A DNA stretch of 7,608 bases from Chloroflexota bacterium (GCA_030690025.1 JAUYDJ010000148.1:1-7608); one strand, 5' to 3'. Positions 1 through 5,422 are shown, numbered from the stretch's first letter. Notes: generated by a model from the sequence alone, not told the origin. Numbers and translations are program-made.

Positions 1-14
1 AGCCCCCCTTCTTT
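1..14 (-). promoter_or_regulatory. Possible Shine-Dalgarno of a gene beyond the left edge
   Basis: On the minus strand this stretch reads AAAGAAGGGGGGCT, a purine-rich Shine-Dalgarno-like sequence 24 nt past the stop of the DHOD-like gene. It would suit a further co-transcribed gene starting just outside the window. No start codon is visible, so this is only a hint that the transcript continues leftwards. Confidence 0.25.
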
Positions 15-37
15 AGAATACTCCCCCTGAACCTGGA

Positions 38-1276
38 CTATTTGACCAGGCTGGCGGCTGGCTTCATGGTAACGCAGCCTTCAATGGGGCAGACCACCCG
101 GCAGTTGTAACACCCCTGGCAAATGTTTTCGTCTACCTGGCAGACCCCGTCATTCTCCTGCATTGCCTCAAACCAGCAGACTTCCAGGCACTTGCCACAG
201 TCAATGCATTTCTCCGGGTCTACCACCGCCTTCTCGCGGTACTCCGGGGTGCGGTACATCTGGTCGTAGTTGATGCTGGCTTTGGTGGCCACGCCGATAA
301 TATCCTGCACACTGCGGTAGCCCTTGGCATTCAGAAAGCCATTCAGGCCCTCGATGGTCTGCTTGAGCATGGAGTAACCTTTGACCATAACCGTAGAGCA
401 AATCTGCACCGCGCTGGCGCCGGCCATGTGAAACTGCACTACGTCCTGCCAGTCATAGACTCCGTTGGAGCCGACTATGGGGAAGCCGGGGACCGTCTCC
501 GAGATTCGGGAGACCCAGCCAATCGAGATGGGCAGCATCCACGGGCCGCCGACGCCGGCCCAGCCCCAGATAAAGGGACGGGCATTGTCGATATCAATGG
601 CCAGTCCCAGGACGCGGTTCATGCAGGTGACGCCGGCGCCGCCGACCTCTTTGACGCCTTTGGAGGTAGCGGCTAAATCGGCCTGCTGCGGAGAGAGCTT
701 GATAAATACCGGTATGGACACGCTCTTACATATTTCCCGGGTAACGGTAAAGTAGTCCTGGGCGACTTTGAGCAGGGCGCCCTTTTCGACCATCTTCTCC
801 ACGTTGGGGCAGCCGAGGTCAACCTCGAGCATCTTCAGCCCGGCCTGTTCCATCTTTTTGGCGAAGCGGGTCATGTCGTCGATAACCTTGGAGCCAAAGA
901 TGCTGCCGACAACATAAGAATCGGACTGCGAGGCGTATTTTTGCGCTTTACCCAGCAGTTCCACCCACTGGTCTTCGTCATCGCGGCACCACTGGATTAC
1001 GCCGGAACGGCAGTAGTTAGTGTAGAATTTGGGTATGTTCTTGCCGGTCACCGGTTTGCGGTCATAGCCCAGTATACAGAATTTAGCCAGCGGGAATGGC
1101 CGCTTCGTCTCGTGGCCGGTGGTGTAGGCGGCGCAGTAGGACTTGGCGACCACTGCCCCGGCCCCGGCATCAATCCCTCTCTTTATCTTGTCGTAGGTGG
1201 AAGTGGGCTCACCGGAAGCTACCCAGATTGGGTTCTTGAACTTAATACCAGCAACTTCTACACTCAGTTCAGCCAT
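38..1276 (-). CDS. DHOD/PreA-like FMN oxidoreductase with C-terminal 2x[4Fe-4S] ferredoxin domain
   Basis: A 412-residue flavoprotein of the dihydroorotate dehydrogenase / dihydropyrimidine dehydrogenase PreA superfamily. Residues 1-310 form the FMN-binding TIM barrel: NPIWVASG near 15-22, DLGCPN at 153-158, FIKLSP at 191-196 (the conserved flavin-contacting Lys), CMNRV at 218-222, IVGSNGVYDWQD at 267-278 and GASAVQICS at 286-294 (phosphate-binding end of the barrel). Residues 350-402 carry two ferredoxin motifs with Cys 357, 360, 363, 367 and Cys 386, 389, 392, 396, as in PreA and the C-terminus of DPD. The start is fixed by GAGGAGGG four bases upstream of the ATG; the stop is TAG. Unlike DPD/PreA, the loop after the GCPN motif lacks the catalytic Cys of the GLACG motif (here KGALLKV), and residues 48-100 form a Cys-containing insertion. 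The superfamily assignment is firm. The substrate is not, and pyrimidine reduction should not be assumed. No PreT-like partner is in the window. Confidence 0.85.
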   Translation of the reverse strand: MAELSVEVAGIKFKNPIWVASGEPTSTYDKIKRGIDAGAGAVVAKSYCAAYTTGHETKRPFPLAKFCILGYDRKPVTGKNIPKFYTNYCRSGVIQWCRDDEDQWVELLGKAQKYASQSDSYVVGSIFGSKVIDDMTRFAKKMEQAGLKMLEVDLGCPNVEKMVEKGALLKVAQDYFTVTREICKSVSIPVFIKLSPQQADLAATSKGVKEVGGAGVTCMNRVLGLAIDIDNARPFIWGWAGVGGPWMLPISIGWVSRISETVPGFPIVGSNGVYDWQDVVQFHMAGASAVQICSTVMVKGYSMLKQTIEGLNGFLNAKGYRSVQDIIGVATKASINYDQMYRTPEYREKAVVDPEKCIDCGKCLEVCWFEAMQENDGVCQVDENICQGCYNCRVVCPIEGCVTMKPAASLVK

Positions 1277-1296
1277 TCGTCCCTCCTCGTCTATCT

Positions 1297-1326
1297 ATGA
1301 TACCCTGCGGCGATTTCTCAAGTCAA
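1297..1326 (-). promoter_or_regulatory. Candidate sigma-70-type promoter of the DHOD-like gene
   Basis: The minus strand reads TTGACT (1321-1326), an 18-base spacer, then TATCAT (1297-1302); each box matches consensus at five of six positions. The predicted start near 1290 leaves a leader of about 14 nt that still contains the GAGGAGGG ribosome site at 1281-1288. This supports transcription of the gene separately from the amidohydrolase upstream. It is a sequence match only. Confidence 0.5.
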
Positions 1327-1360
1327 AATACCCCTATATTGGTTCTGTGTGCATTTGGTG

Positions 1361-1396
1361 TCATTGCGAGTCCCGACCTGTCGGGACTAAGCAATC
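1361..1396. repeat. Inverted-repeat element, family A copy 1
   Basis: Starts TCATTGCGAGTCCCGAC, with 9-bp arms AGTCCCGAC (1369-1377) and GTCGGGACT (1380-1388) around a 2-base loop, flanked by outer ATTGC/GCAAT (1363-1367 and 1391-1395). The same opening sequence recurs in the same orientation at 2718-2771, so this is a dispersed intergenic repeat. There is no T-run, so it is a poor candidate for an intrinsic terminator. It lies in the 337-base gene-free interval 1277-1613. Confidence 0.75.
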
Positions 1397-1446
1397 AGTC
1401 ATACCCATTTACACGGTCACCACGAACAATGAAAACGCCGACGCAC

Positions 1447-1544
1447 TGTCATTCTGAGTCCCGATAAAATCGGGACTCAGAATCCGTTCTTTCTTTGACG
1501 GATTCTTCAGTCGTCCGCCTGCGGCATACTCCTTCAGAATGACA
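1447..1544. repeat. MITE-like inverted-repeat element (family B)
   Basis: A roughly 98-base non-coding element with perfect 11-bp terminal inverted repeats TGTCATTCTGA (1447-1457) and TCAGAATGACA (1534-1544). Inside its left end lies a perfect hairpin with 15-bp arms (1451-1465 and 1469-1483) and a 3-base AAA loop, in which the arms carry GAGTCCCGAT / ATCGGGACTC. Size, terminal repeats and lack of coding capacity suggest a small mobile or formerly mobile repeat. The rest of the 1277-1613 interval holds copy A1, the promoter of the DHOD-like gene and no recognisable gene. Confidence 0.7.
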
Positions 1545-1613
1545 CAATAGCCTGAAACATATTTTCGTAGCAATGACATTGGAAATCGGCTACAACTAAA
1601 ACCGAACAGCCCC

Positions 1614-2624
1614 CTATATTTTCAGAAGCTTTCTGGCATTGGTCTCATAAATCTTCTTCTTGTCCGCATCGGGGAGGGCACTGTCTTCCAGGTTCTTTAT
1701 CACCTCATTGATACGGATGCGCCCGTGCTCGATGTCAAAAGGCATGTCAGTGCCGAAGAGCAAATGGTCGGCGCCAAAGAACTCATAGCCGCACAGCAGT
1801 GACAACGGGCCGCCGGACATGACAATATCATTGTAGAACATGCGGAAATACTCTACCGGGCGCTTGGAGAGATTCTTAATGAAGGCGGCATCCTCCAGCC
1901 CGCGCTTCTCCGCCAGGTCCCACATGTGGATAATGCGGTCGCGGAAGAAGGGCACCAGTCCACCGCAGTGGTGCGTTATAAACTTGAGGTTGGGGTACTT
2001 CTCCAGGACGCCGCTGCAGACCAGGCGGGTCATGGCCACAGCGGTCTCATAGGGCCAGCCGAACAGGTTATTGATGCCGTACTTCGACCTCGTTTCCGTG
2101 GCGTAGTCGGCGAAGGTGGCTTCCCGTACCGGGTGAATCCAGATGGGCAGGTCATAGCTGGCCATCTTTTCGTAAAGGGGCATGTACTCCGGCGAGTCCA
2201 GCGGTTTGCCGGCGATGTTAGTGTCCAGCCGTATTCCCTTCAGCCCTAGCTGTTTAATGGCCCGGTCGGTCTCATCCAGGGCGGCCTGCATATCGCTCAG
2301 GGCTAATGAGGCTACCCCGGCAACGAACCTATCGGGGTGCATGGCGCATATCTCGGCCATTTCATCGTTACAGACCCGGGCCGCCTCGGCGGCATGTTTG
2401 GGGTCGGGGATAATATCCGGGGAAGGCATGTTGATGGTGAGCACCTGCACGTAGTCGTCAAACCCATCCAGCACTTTCAGGCGGAAATCCATGTCCCAGA
2501 GGGCGGGCATTAGCTCGTTGCCCACCAGGTTACGGTTCGTCTTGACGAAGGATGCCGGCAGGTATTTGTAGAGGACTTCCTTGTACTTGTTGCCGAAGAT
2601 GTGGCAGAAAATGTCTATTTTCAT
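1614..2624 (-). CDS. Amidohydrolase family 2 (ACMSD-like) metal-dependent hydrolase/decarboxylase
   Basis: A 336-residue TIM-barrel protein of the amidohydrolase_2 group that includes ACMSD and gamma-resorcylate decarboxylase. Motifs in order: IDIFCHIFG at 3-11, a barrel strand with KGIRLDTN at 129-136, IWIHP at 161-165 (His164, metal ligand by analogy), FITHHCGG at 215-222 (His218/219), and LLFGTDMPF at 288-296 (Asp293, metal ligand by analogy). Length fits the family. The usual first-strand HxH is FxH here (Phe6, His8), so one canonical zinc ligand is missing. The chosen ATG has GAGGAGGG three bases upstream; an upstream TTG six codons earlier is possible but would place that ribosome site inside the gene. 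Stop is TAG. It has its own candidate promoter. Substrate unknown; decarboxylation or hydrolysis of a small carboxylate is a family-level guess. Confidence 0.85.
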   Translation of the reverse strand: MKIDIFCHIFGNKYKEVLYKYLPASFVKTNRNLVGNELMPALWDMDFRLKVLDGFDDYVQVLTINMPSPDIIPDPKHAAEAARVCNDEMAEICAMHPDRFVAGVASLALSDMQAALDETDRAIKQLGLKGIRLDTNIAGKPLDSPEYMPLYEKMASYDLPIWIHPVREATFADYATETRSKYGINNLFGWPYETAVAMTRLVCSGVLEKYPNLKFITHHCGGLVPFFRDRIIHMWDLAEKRGLEDAAFIKNLSKRPVEYFRMFYNDIVMSGGPLSLLCGYEFFGADHLLFGTDMPFDIEHGRIRINEVIKNLEDSALPDADKKKIYETNARKLLKI

Positions 2625-2627
2625 TTT

Positions 2628-2635
2628 CCCTCCTC
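2628..2635 (-). promoter_or_regulatory. Shine-Dalgarno deciding the amidohydrolase start
   Basis: The minus strand reads GAGGAGGG followed by AAA and ATG. This near-perfect ribosome site decides for the ATG at 2622-2624 over the in-frame TTG at 2640-2642, which would add six residues (MPRGGK) encoded by the ribosome site itself. Confidence 0.8.
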
Positions 2636-2655
2636 GTGGCAAAATACTGCCTTAT

Positions 2656-2684
2656 AGAATAGCATTTCTGGGGGGGACTGGCAA
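2656..2684 (-). promoter_or_regulatory. Candidate promoter of the amidohydrolase gene
   Basis: The minus strand has TTGCCA (2679-2684; five of six to consensus), a 17-base spacer containing a run of seven C, and TATTCT (2656-2661; four of six). The predicted start lies about 25 nt upstream of the ATG, just before the strong ribosome site. Spacing is optimal, the -10 is only fair. Confidence 0.4.
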
Positions 2685-2717
2685 ACGGTTTACGGACAGC
2701 CGGTATCATTGGAATTG

Positions 2718-2771
2718 TCATTGCGAGTCCCGACAGGTCGGGACGCTGAAGTCGGGACGACGAAGCAATCT
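2718..2771. repeat. Inverted-repeat element, family A copy 2
   Basis: Begins TCATTGCGAGTCCCGAC, identical to the start of the copy at 1361 and in the same orientation, and ends with GAAGCAATCTC. Arms GTCCCGAC (2727-2734) and GTCGGGAC (2737-2744) form an 8-bp hairpin with a 2-base loop. A second GTCGGGAC at 2751-2758 duplicates the right arm, which makes this copy longer than copy 1. It lies between the HAD gene end and the amidohydrolase promoter. Confidence 0.75.
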
Positions 2772-2802
2772 CAACTGTAGGTTCTCTCGGAGGAGTGTGC
2801 GG

Positions 2803-3477
2803 CTAGCCAATGGCCCTGAGGACTTTCTTATAGTCCTTCAGACTTTTGAAGAGATAATCGGGGTGGGCTTTGGCCAACTGGTCGGCGGAGTAGATGCCGG
2901 TGGCGACGGCGATGGTCAGGGCGTTGAACTGCCTGCCGCACTCGATATCACGCACCGAATCGCCGATGATGACGATATCTTTATCCCTGAATCTGCGGCC
3001 GGTAAGTCATTCCGCTTTATCCAGTGCCAGCTGTACCATGCCGGCGCGGGTGGGGGCATCCGTGCCGAAGACAGCAAACCTGAAATGCCTGTCCAGCGAG
3101 GTCGCCGACAGGATACTGGTGGCGACGGCCTTCGAGTCGCCGGTATAAAGCGCCAGGAGGTGGCCGGTGCGGGAGAGCGCCTCCAGAAGCTCCTCGACCC
3201 CGGGTAGAATATATCCGGCTGCGTCCCGGGGGATGCTTTCGGCGAAGAGCTTCTCGTAGCTCTCCAGCAGCTCTTCGGGTTTTACTCTATCGTTGGGTAT
3301 ATTCTTGCGCCGGGCCAGTTCGGCAAAGCTATCGGTTAGGCTGCGGCCGGCGTAGTCAATCTCGGTGAGGCGGGCATCCACACCGAAGAATTGCCGGAAT
3401 AGTTTCCGCGCCGCCTCATCATGGACGGTGATGAATTCCACCAGGGTCTGGTCGAGGTCAAAGATTACCAGCTTCAT
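2803..3477 (-). pseudogene. HAD-superfamily phosphatase interrupted by an in-frame TGA
   Basis: Encodes a haloacid-dehalogenase-like hydrolase of the phosphoglycolate-phosphatase type. The ATG at 3475-3477 begins MKLVIFDLDQT: motif I, nucleophile Asp7 and acid/base Asp9. A helical cap spans roughly 15-85, motif II is LYTGD (Thr112), and Arg144 sits near the usual motif III position. After Glu156 a TGA (3007-3009) stops the frame. The same frame then continues for 67 codons to TAG at 2803-2805, including DIVIIGDSVRDIECGR, a clear motif IV with Asp173 and Asp177, and a normal C-terminal HPDYLF segment. Total length (225 codons with both stops) matches an intact family member. The 156-residue product alone lacks the Mg-binding aspartates and should be inactive. 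One base change, such as CGA or GGA to TGA, would explain it; a sequence error or readthrough also fits. The start is 2 nt after the flavodiiron stop with no clear ribosome site, suggesting translational coupling. Confidence 0.85.
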
Positions 3478-3479
3478 AT

Positions 3480-4682
3480 TTACTTGTTCGGGGGATAGGT
3501 CTTGACGGCTTTGGCTACCGCTCGACCGAGGTCGCGGCATCTGGCCAGGTCCTCCGTTTTGGGCTGCCACTTGGCCAGGACGCCCTCGGCGACCACCGGT
3601 ATCTTGGAACGGCCGAGGTGCTCCTCAAGCTGCTTCACGCTTTCGCCGCTCCAGCCGTAAGAGCCAAAGGCCGCCCCGACCTTGTTCTGGAAACGCAGGC
3701 CTTTGAGGTCTTCGAGGATGGGGGTAATGGTGGGCAGCAGCCCCTGGTTAAAGGTAGGCGAACCGATAACGACTGCCCTGGCCTTGAATATCTCGGCGAC
3801 GACATCATTGCGGTCGGATACGGCCATGTGAAAAATCTGGTAGGGGACGCCTTCGTCGGTCAGGCCTTCTCCTATGGCTTCGGCCATGTGCCGGGTGCCG
3901 TCCCACATGGTATCGTAAAGGACTACCGCCGTATTCTCCGGTGTCTGCGCCGCCCACTCCTGGTACTTCCGCACAATCTGGAGGGGGTCTTTGCGCCAGA
4001 TAACACCATGACTGGGGGCTATCATCGTCACCGGCAGCTTCAGCGCCAGGACTTCCTCAATCTTCTTCAAGACCTGGTTGCTGAAAGGCGTGAGGATATT
4101 GGCGTAGTACTTGAGCGCCTCTTCATACAGCTCCTGCTGGTCGACTTCGTCATTAAAGCGGTAGGCGGTGGCATAGTGCTGGCCGAAGGCATCATTGGGC
4201 ATGAGGATATTGGGGCCGCTGACATAGGTAAACATGCTGTCCGGCCAGTGCAGCATGGGCGCTTCAATAAATATCAGCTCGTTCTTGCCTATATTAAGCC
4301 GCTCGCCGGTCTGCACCACTTTGAAGTTCCAGGGCTGATGGAAGTGTCCCTCGATGCTCTCCCGGCCTCGTTTAGAGACAACGACGGTAGCGTTGGGGAT
4401 ATGCCGCATGACCGCCGGCAGCGACCCGGAGTGGTCAACCTCGGCATGGTTGGCCACGACGAGGTCGATTTTGGCCGGGTCAACAATTTCGCGGATGTTC
4501 TCGATAAGCTGGTCCTGAAATGGCTGCCAGACCGTGTCCACCAGGACGACTTTATCATCAACGATAAGGTAGGCATTGTAGGCTGAGCCCCGGTGTGTGG
4601 ACAGCTCATGGCCGTGAAAGTGCCGCAGCGCCCAGTCCACCACCCCCACCCAGTAAACGCCCTTGGCCAGTTCGGTTATCAT
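3480..4682 (-). CDS. fprA: FprA-type flavodiiron protein (O2/NO reductase)
   Basis: A 400-residue A-type flavodiiron protein: cytosolic enzyme reducing O2 to water and/or NO to N2O with electrons from rubredoxin or a related carrier. Residues 1-250 form the metallo-beta-lactamase-like diiron domain with all six expected ligands: His79, Glu81 and Asp83 (HAEVDHSGS), His145 (MLHWPDSM), Asp164 (MPNDAFG) and His225 (APSHG). Residues 252-400 form a flavodoxin domain with FMN-binding loops DTMWDGTRHMAE (257-268), SPTFNQGLLPT (308-318) and GSYGWSGES (340-348). There is no added rubredoxin or flavin reductase domain, so an external donor is needed; none is in the window. Length is typical. Start supported by AAAGGAG seven bases upstream of the ATG; stop TAA. 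The HAD gene follows after 2 nt. O2 versus NO preference cannot be read from sequence. Confidence 0.95.
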   Translation of the reverse strand: MITELAKGVYWVGVVDWALRHFHGHELSTHRGSAYNAYLIVDDKVVLVDTVWQPFQDQLIENIREIVDPAKIDLVVANHAEVDHSGSLPAVMRHIPNATVVVSKRGRESIEGHFHQPWNFKVVQTGERLNIGKNELIFIEAPMLHWPDSMFTYVSGPNILMPNDAFGQHYATAYRFNDEVDQQELYEEALKYYANILTPFSNQVLKKIEEVLALKLPVTMIAPSHGVIWRKDPLQIVRKYQEWAAQTPENTAVVLYDTMWDGTRHMAEAIGEGLTDEGVPYQIFHMAVSDRNDVVAEIFKARAVVIGSPTFNQGLLPTITPILEDLKGLRFQNKVGAAFGSYGWSGESVKQLEEHLGRSKIPVVAEGVLAKWQPKTEDLARCRDLGRAVAKAVKTYPPNK

Positions 4683-4759
4683 GGTTGCTCTCCTTTGTAG
4701 CTGAAGTAGTTTTTGTACTATCAGGTGGCTATTGGTTCCGTTCGTTTTTGGTTGCTGTC

Positions 4760-4789
4760 ATTATGATATAATATGATATAATCTGTCAC
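4760..4789 (-). promoter_or_regulatory. Candidate promoter of the flavodiiron/HAD pair, with tandem AT repeat
   Basis: The minus strand has GTGACA (4784-4789), 18 bases, then CATAAT (4760-4765), each five of six to consensus. The spacer contains a perfect tandem duplication of ATGATATAAT read on the plus strand (4763-4772 and 4773-4782). The leader to the ATG would be about 70 nt. The AT-rich repeat offers several alternative -10 boxes on both strands, so the exact promoter is uncertain. Confidence 0.35.
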
Positions 4790-4819
4790 TCCCAGAGAGT
4801 ATTGACCTCACCCCTTTAT

Positions 4820-4834
4820 CCCGATAACATCGGG
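4820..4834. repeat. Short hairpin CCCGAT/ATCGGG
   Basis: Arms CCCGAT (4820-4825) and ATCGGG (4829-4834) around AAC. It is the first of three hairpins in a row (with 4844-4872 and 4882-4908). The arm sequence echoes the CCCGAT/ATCGGG core of the hairpin at 1451-1483, suggesting a shared repeat vocabulary. Confidence 0.5.
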
Positions 4835-4843
4835 GAGAGATTT

Positions 4844-4875
4844 AAGAGAGGGGGCTTTCAGCCCCCTCTCTTTTT
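4844..4875 (+). terminator. Strong terminator-like hairpin with T-run
   Basis: A perfect 12-bp stem (4844-4855 with 4861-4872), loop TTTCA, rich in G-C and followed on the plus strand by TTTTT (4871-4875), which is the form of an intrinsic terminator. No plus-strand gene ends here. Read on the minus strand the stem is followed by only a weak T-tract, yet it could still end transcripts arriving from the U32 region before the flavodiiron promoter. It may equally be part of a dispersed repeat. Confidence 0.55.
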
Positions 4876-4881
4876 ACTCTA

Positions 4882-4908
4882 CCCCCTTCCCTTAGCAAGG
4901 GAAGGGGG
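4882..4908. repeat. Perfect 12-bp inverted repeat
   Basis: Arms CCCCCTTCCCTT (4882-4893) and AAGGGAAGGGGG (4897-4908) with a 3-base AGC loop, followed by a further AAGGGGG. No T-run on the plus strand. It sits 7 nt from the T-run of the neighbouring hairpin, so the pair forms a compact secondary-structure block upstream of the flavodiiron promoter. Confidence 0.65.
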
Positions 4909-4943
4909 CAAGGGGGTTAGGTTCGTGCCTAAAAGTAAGAACC

Positions 4944-5058
4944 CTCAAGGCAACTAAATGCGAGCAGAACTCGGCAATGTTAAAAGCGCCTTGAGAGTAG
5001 CACACTAATGAGTATAACACAGGTTGACCTCGGCTACCCATCCCTTCAGGGCAGGGGT
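4944..5058 (+). other. Nested stem-loop element: possible structured RNA or IS200/IS605-type end remnant
   Basis: Three helices follow each other. First, CTCAAGGC/GCCTTGAG (4944-4951 and 4988-4995) encloses AAC/GTT (4952-4954 and 4979-4981) and CGAG/CTCG (4961-4964 and 4970-4973). Second, GTAGC/GCTAC (4997-5001 and 5033-5037) encloses AGGT/ACCT (5021-5024 and 5027-5030). Third, an imperfect CCCATCCC-TTCA-GGGCAGGGG hairpin (5037-5057) resembles the TTCAGGGC-type terminal hairpins at right ends of IS200/IS605-family elements, where the omega RNA of TnpB also ends. No tnpA or tnpB is present. The pairing is seen directly; the identity is a guess. A regulatory leader or an unrelated repeat remain possible, and strand is uncertain. 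With the hairpins and promoter to its left it accounts for most of the gene-free interval 4683-5077. Confidence 0.3.
4991..5018 (+). promoter_or_regulatory. Possible plus-strand promoter inside the stem-loop element
   Basis: Plus strand TTGAGA (4991-4996), 16 bases, TATAAC (5013-5018), each five of six to consensus. It points into the broken small gene on its antisense strand, where no plausible plus-strand protein is encoded. It could drive an antisense or small RNA, or be chance. Confidence 0.2.
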
Positions 5059-5077
5059 GCATTCTGCGGGACTGGCG

Positions 5078-5361
5078 CTAAGGCTTGCCTGAAACTAACG
5101 TGGATTTCGCATTATTACGGGTGGGCAGCAAGCGGACATCGTCGGTGGCATTCTCCACCGAGGCCAGGGCCTGGATGGTCAGGTGGGCCAGCTTCTGGCG
5201 TTTCCGGTGCTTCGACAATCATGATGACCTCGTGCGGACCTTCCACGACGTCTGCCGTCACCCCTGGCTTACCCCGCAAAGTCCGGGCTACCCAATCGGT
5301 GCTGCCCATCTTCTCCTTCAAGACCAGCGCCCCGGCCCGAGTTCATAATCACCTGTTTCAT
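5078..5361 (-). pseudogene. Small Lrp/AsnC ligand-binding-domain-like gene with two frameshifts
   Basis: Starts at ATG 5359-5361 (MKQVIMNSGR) after AAGGGAAC, a weak ribosome site. The frame then breaks: the matching continuation ALVLKEKMGSTDWVARTLRG lies one base over, and after GPHEVIMIVEAPE the reading moves one base again to RQKLAHLTIQALASVENATD and on to a TAG at 5078-5080. Removing one base from the four-C run (plus strand 5330-5333) and one from the TTT run (5201-5203) gives a continuous 93-residue protein. Its pattern (a leading strand, a helix ending in a GVT turn, VVEGPHEVIMIVEA, a second helix, then a short V-x-LLP strand) resembles the stand-alone Lrp/AsnC (RAM-like) effector-binding fold. 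There is no DNA-binding domain. Both extra bases are in homopolymers, so sequencing error and true decay are both plausible. Function unknown. Confidence 0.6.
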
Positions 5362-5422
5362 GTTCCCTTAACCTCTTTTCTCCTTCTTTCTGACTATATA
5401 ATTGCACCTATCCGAGCAATTG

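Noticed and set aside
1447..1483. Intrinsic terminator for the amidohydrolase gene
   Set aside because: The stem is strong, but no T-run follows it on the minus strand, so it fits a repeat element better.
1277..1613. CRISPR-like repeats in the intergenic region
   Set aside because: There are no regularly spaced direct repeats with unique spacers; the structure is inverted repeats only.
3007..3009. Selenocysteine at the in-frame TGA of the HAD gene
   Set aside because: The position is not catalytic in HAD enzymes, relatives have no Cys there that I know of, and I see no bacterial SECIS-like hairpin with a GU-containing apex just downstream.
2581..3207. Plus-strand open frame of 208 codons crossing the HAD/amidohydrolase gap
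   Set aside because: It is antisense to both genes and to the repeat between them; the composition is that of a shadow frame.
3618..4586. Long plus-strand open frame (322 codons) opposite the flavodiiron gene
   Set aside because: It is antisense to a gene whose motifs are unmistakable. Its translation shows no recognisable domain, and long antisense frames are expected from the codon bias of a GC-rich gene.
4941..4980. Possible 23S rRNA fragment (AGAACCCTC and AACTCGGCAA strings)
   Set aside because: The two strings occur in a similar order in bacterial 23S rRNA, but the spacing differs and the flanks do not match. The hairpin pairing explains the sequence better.
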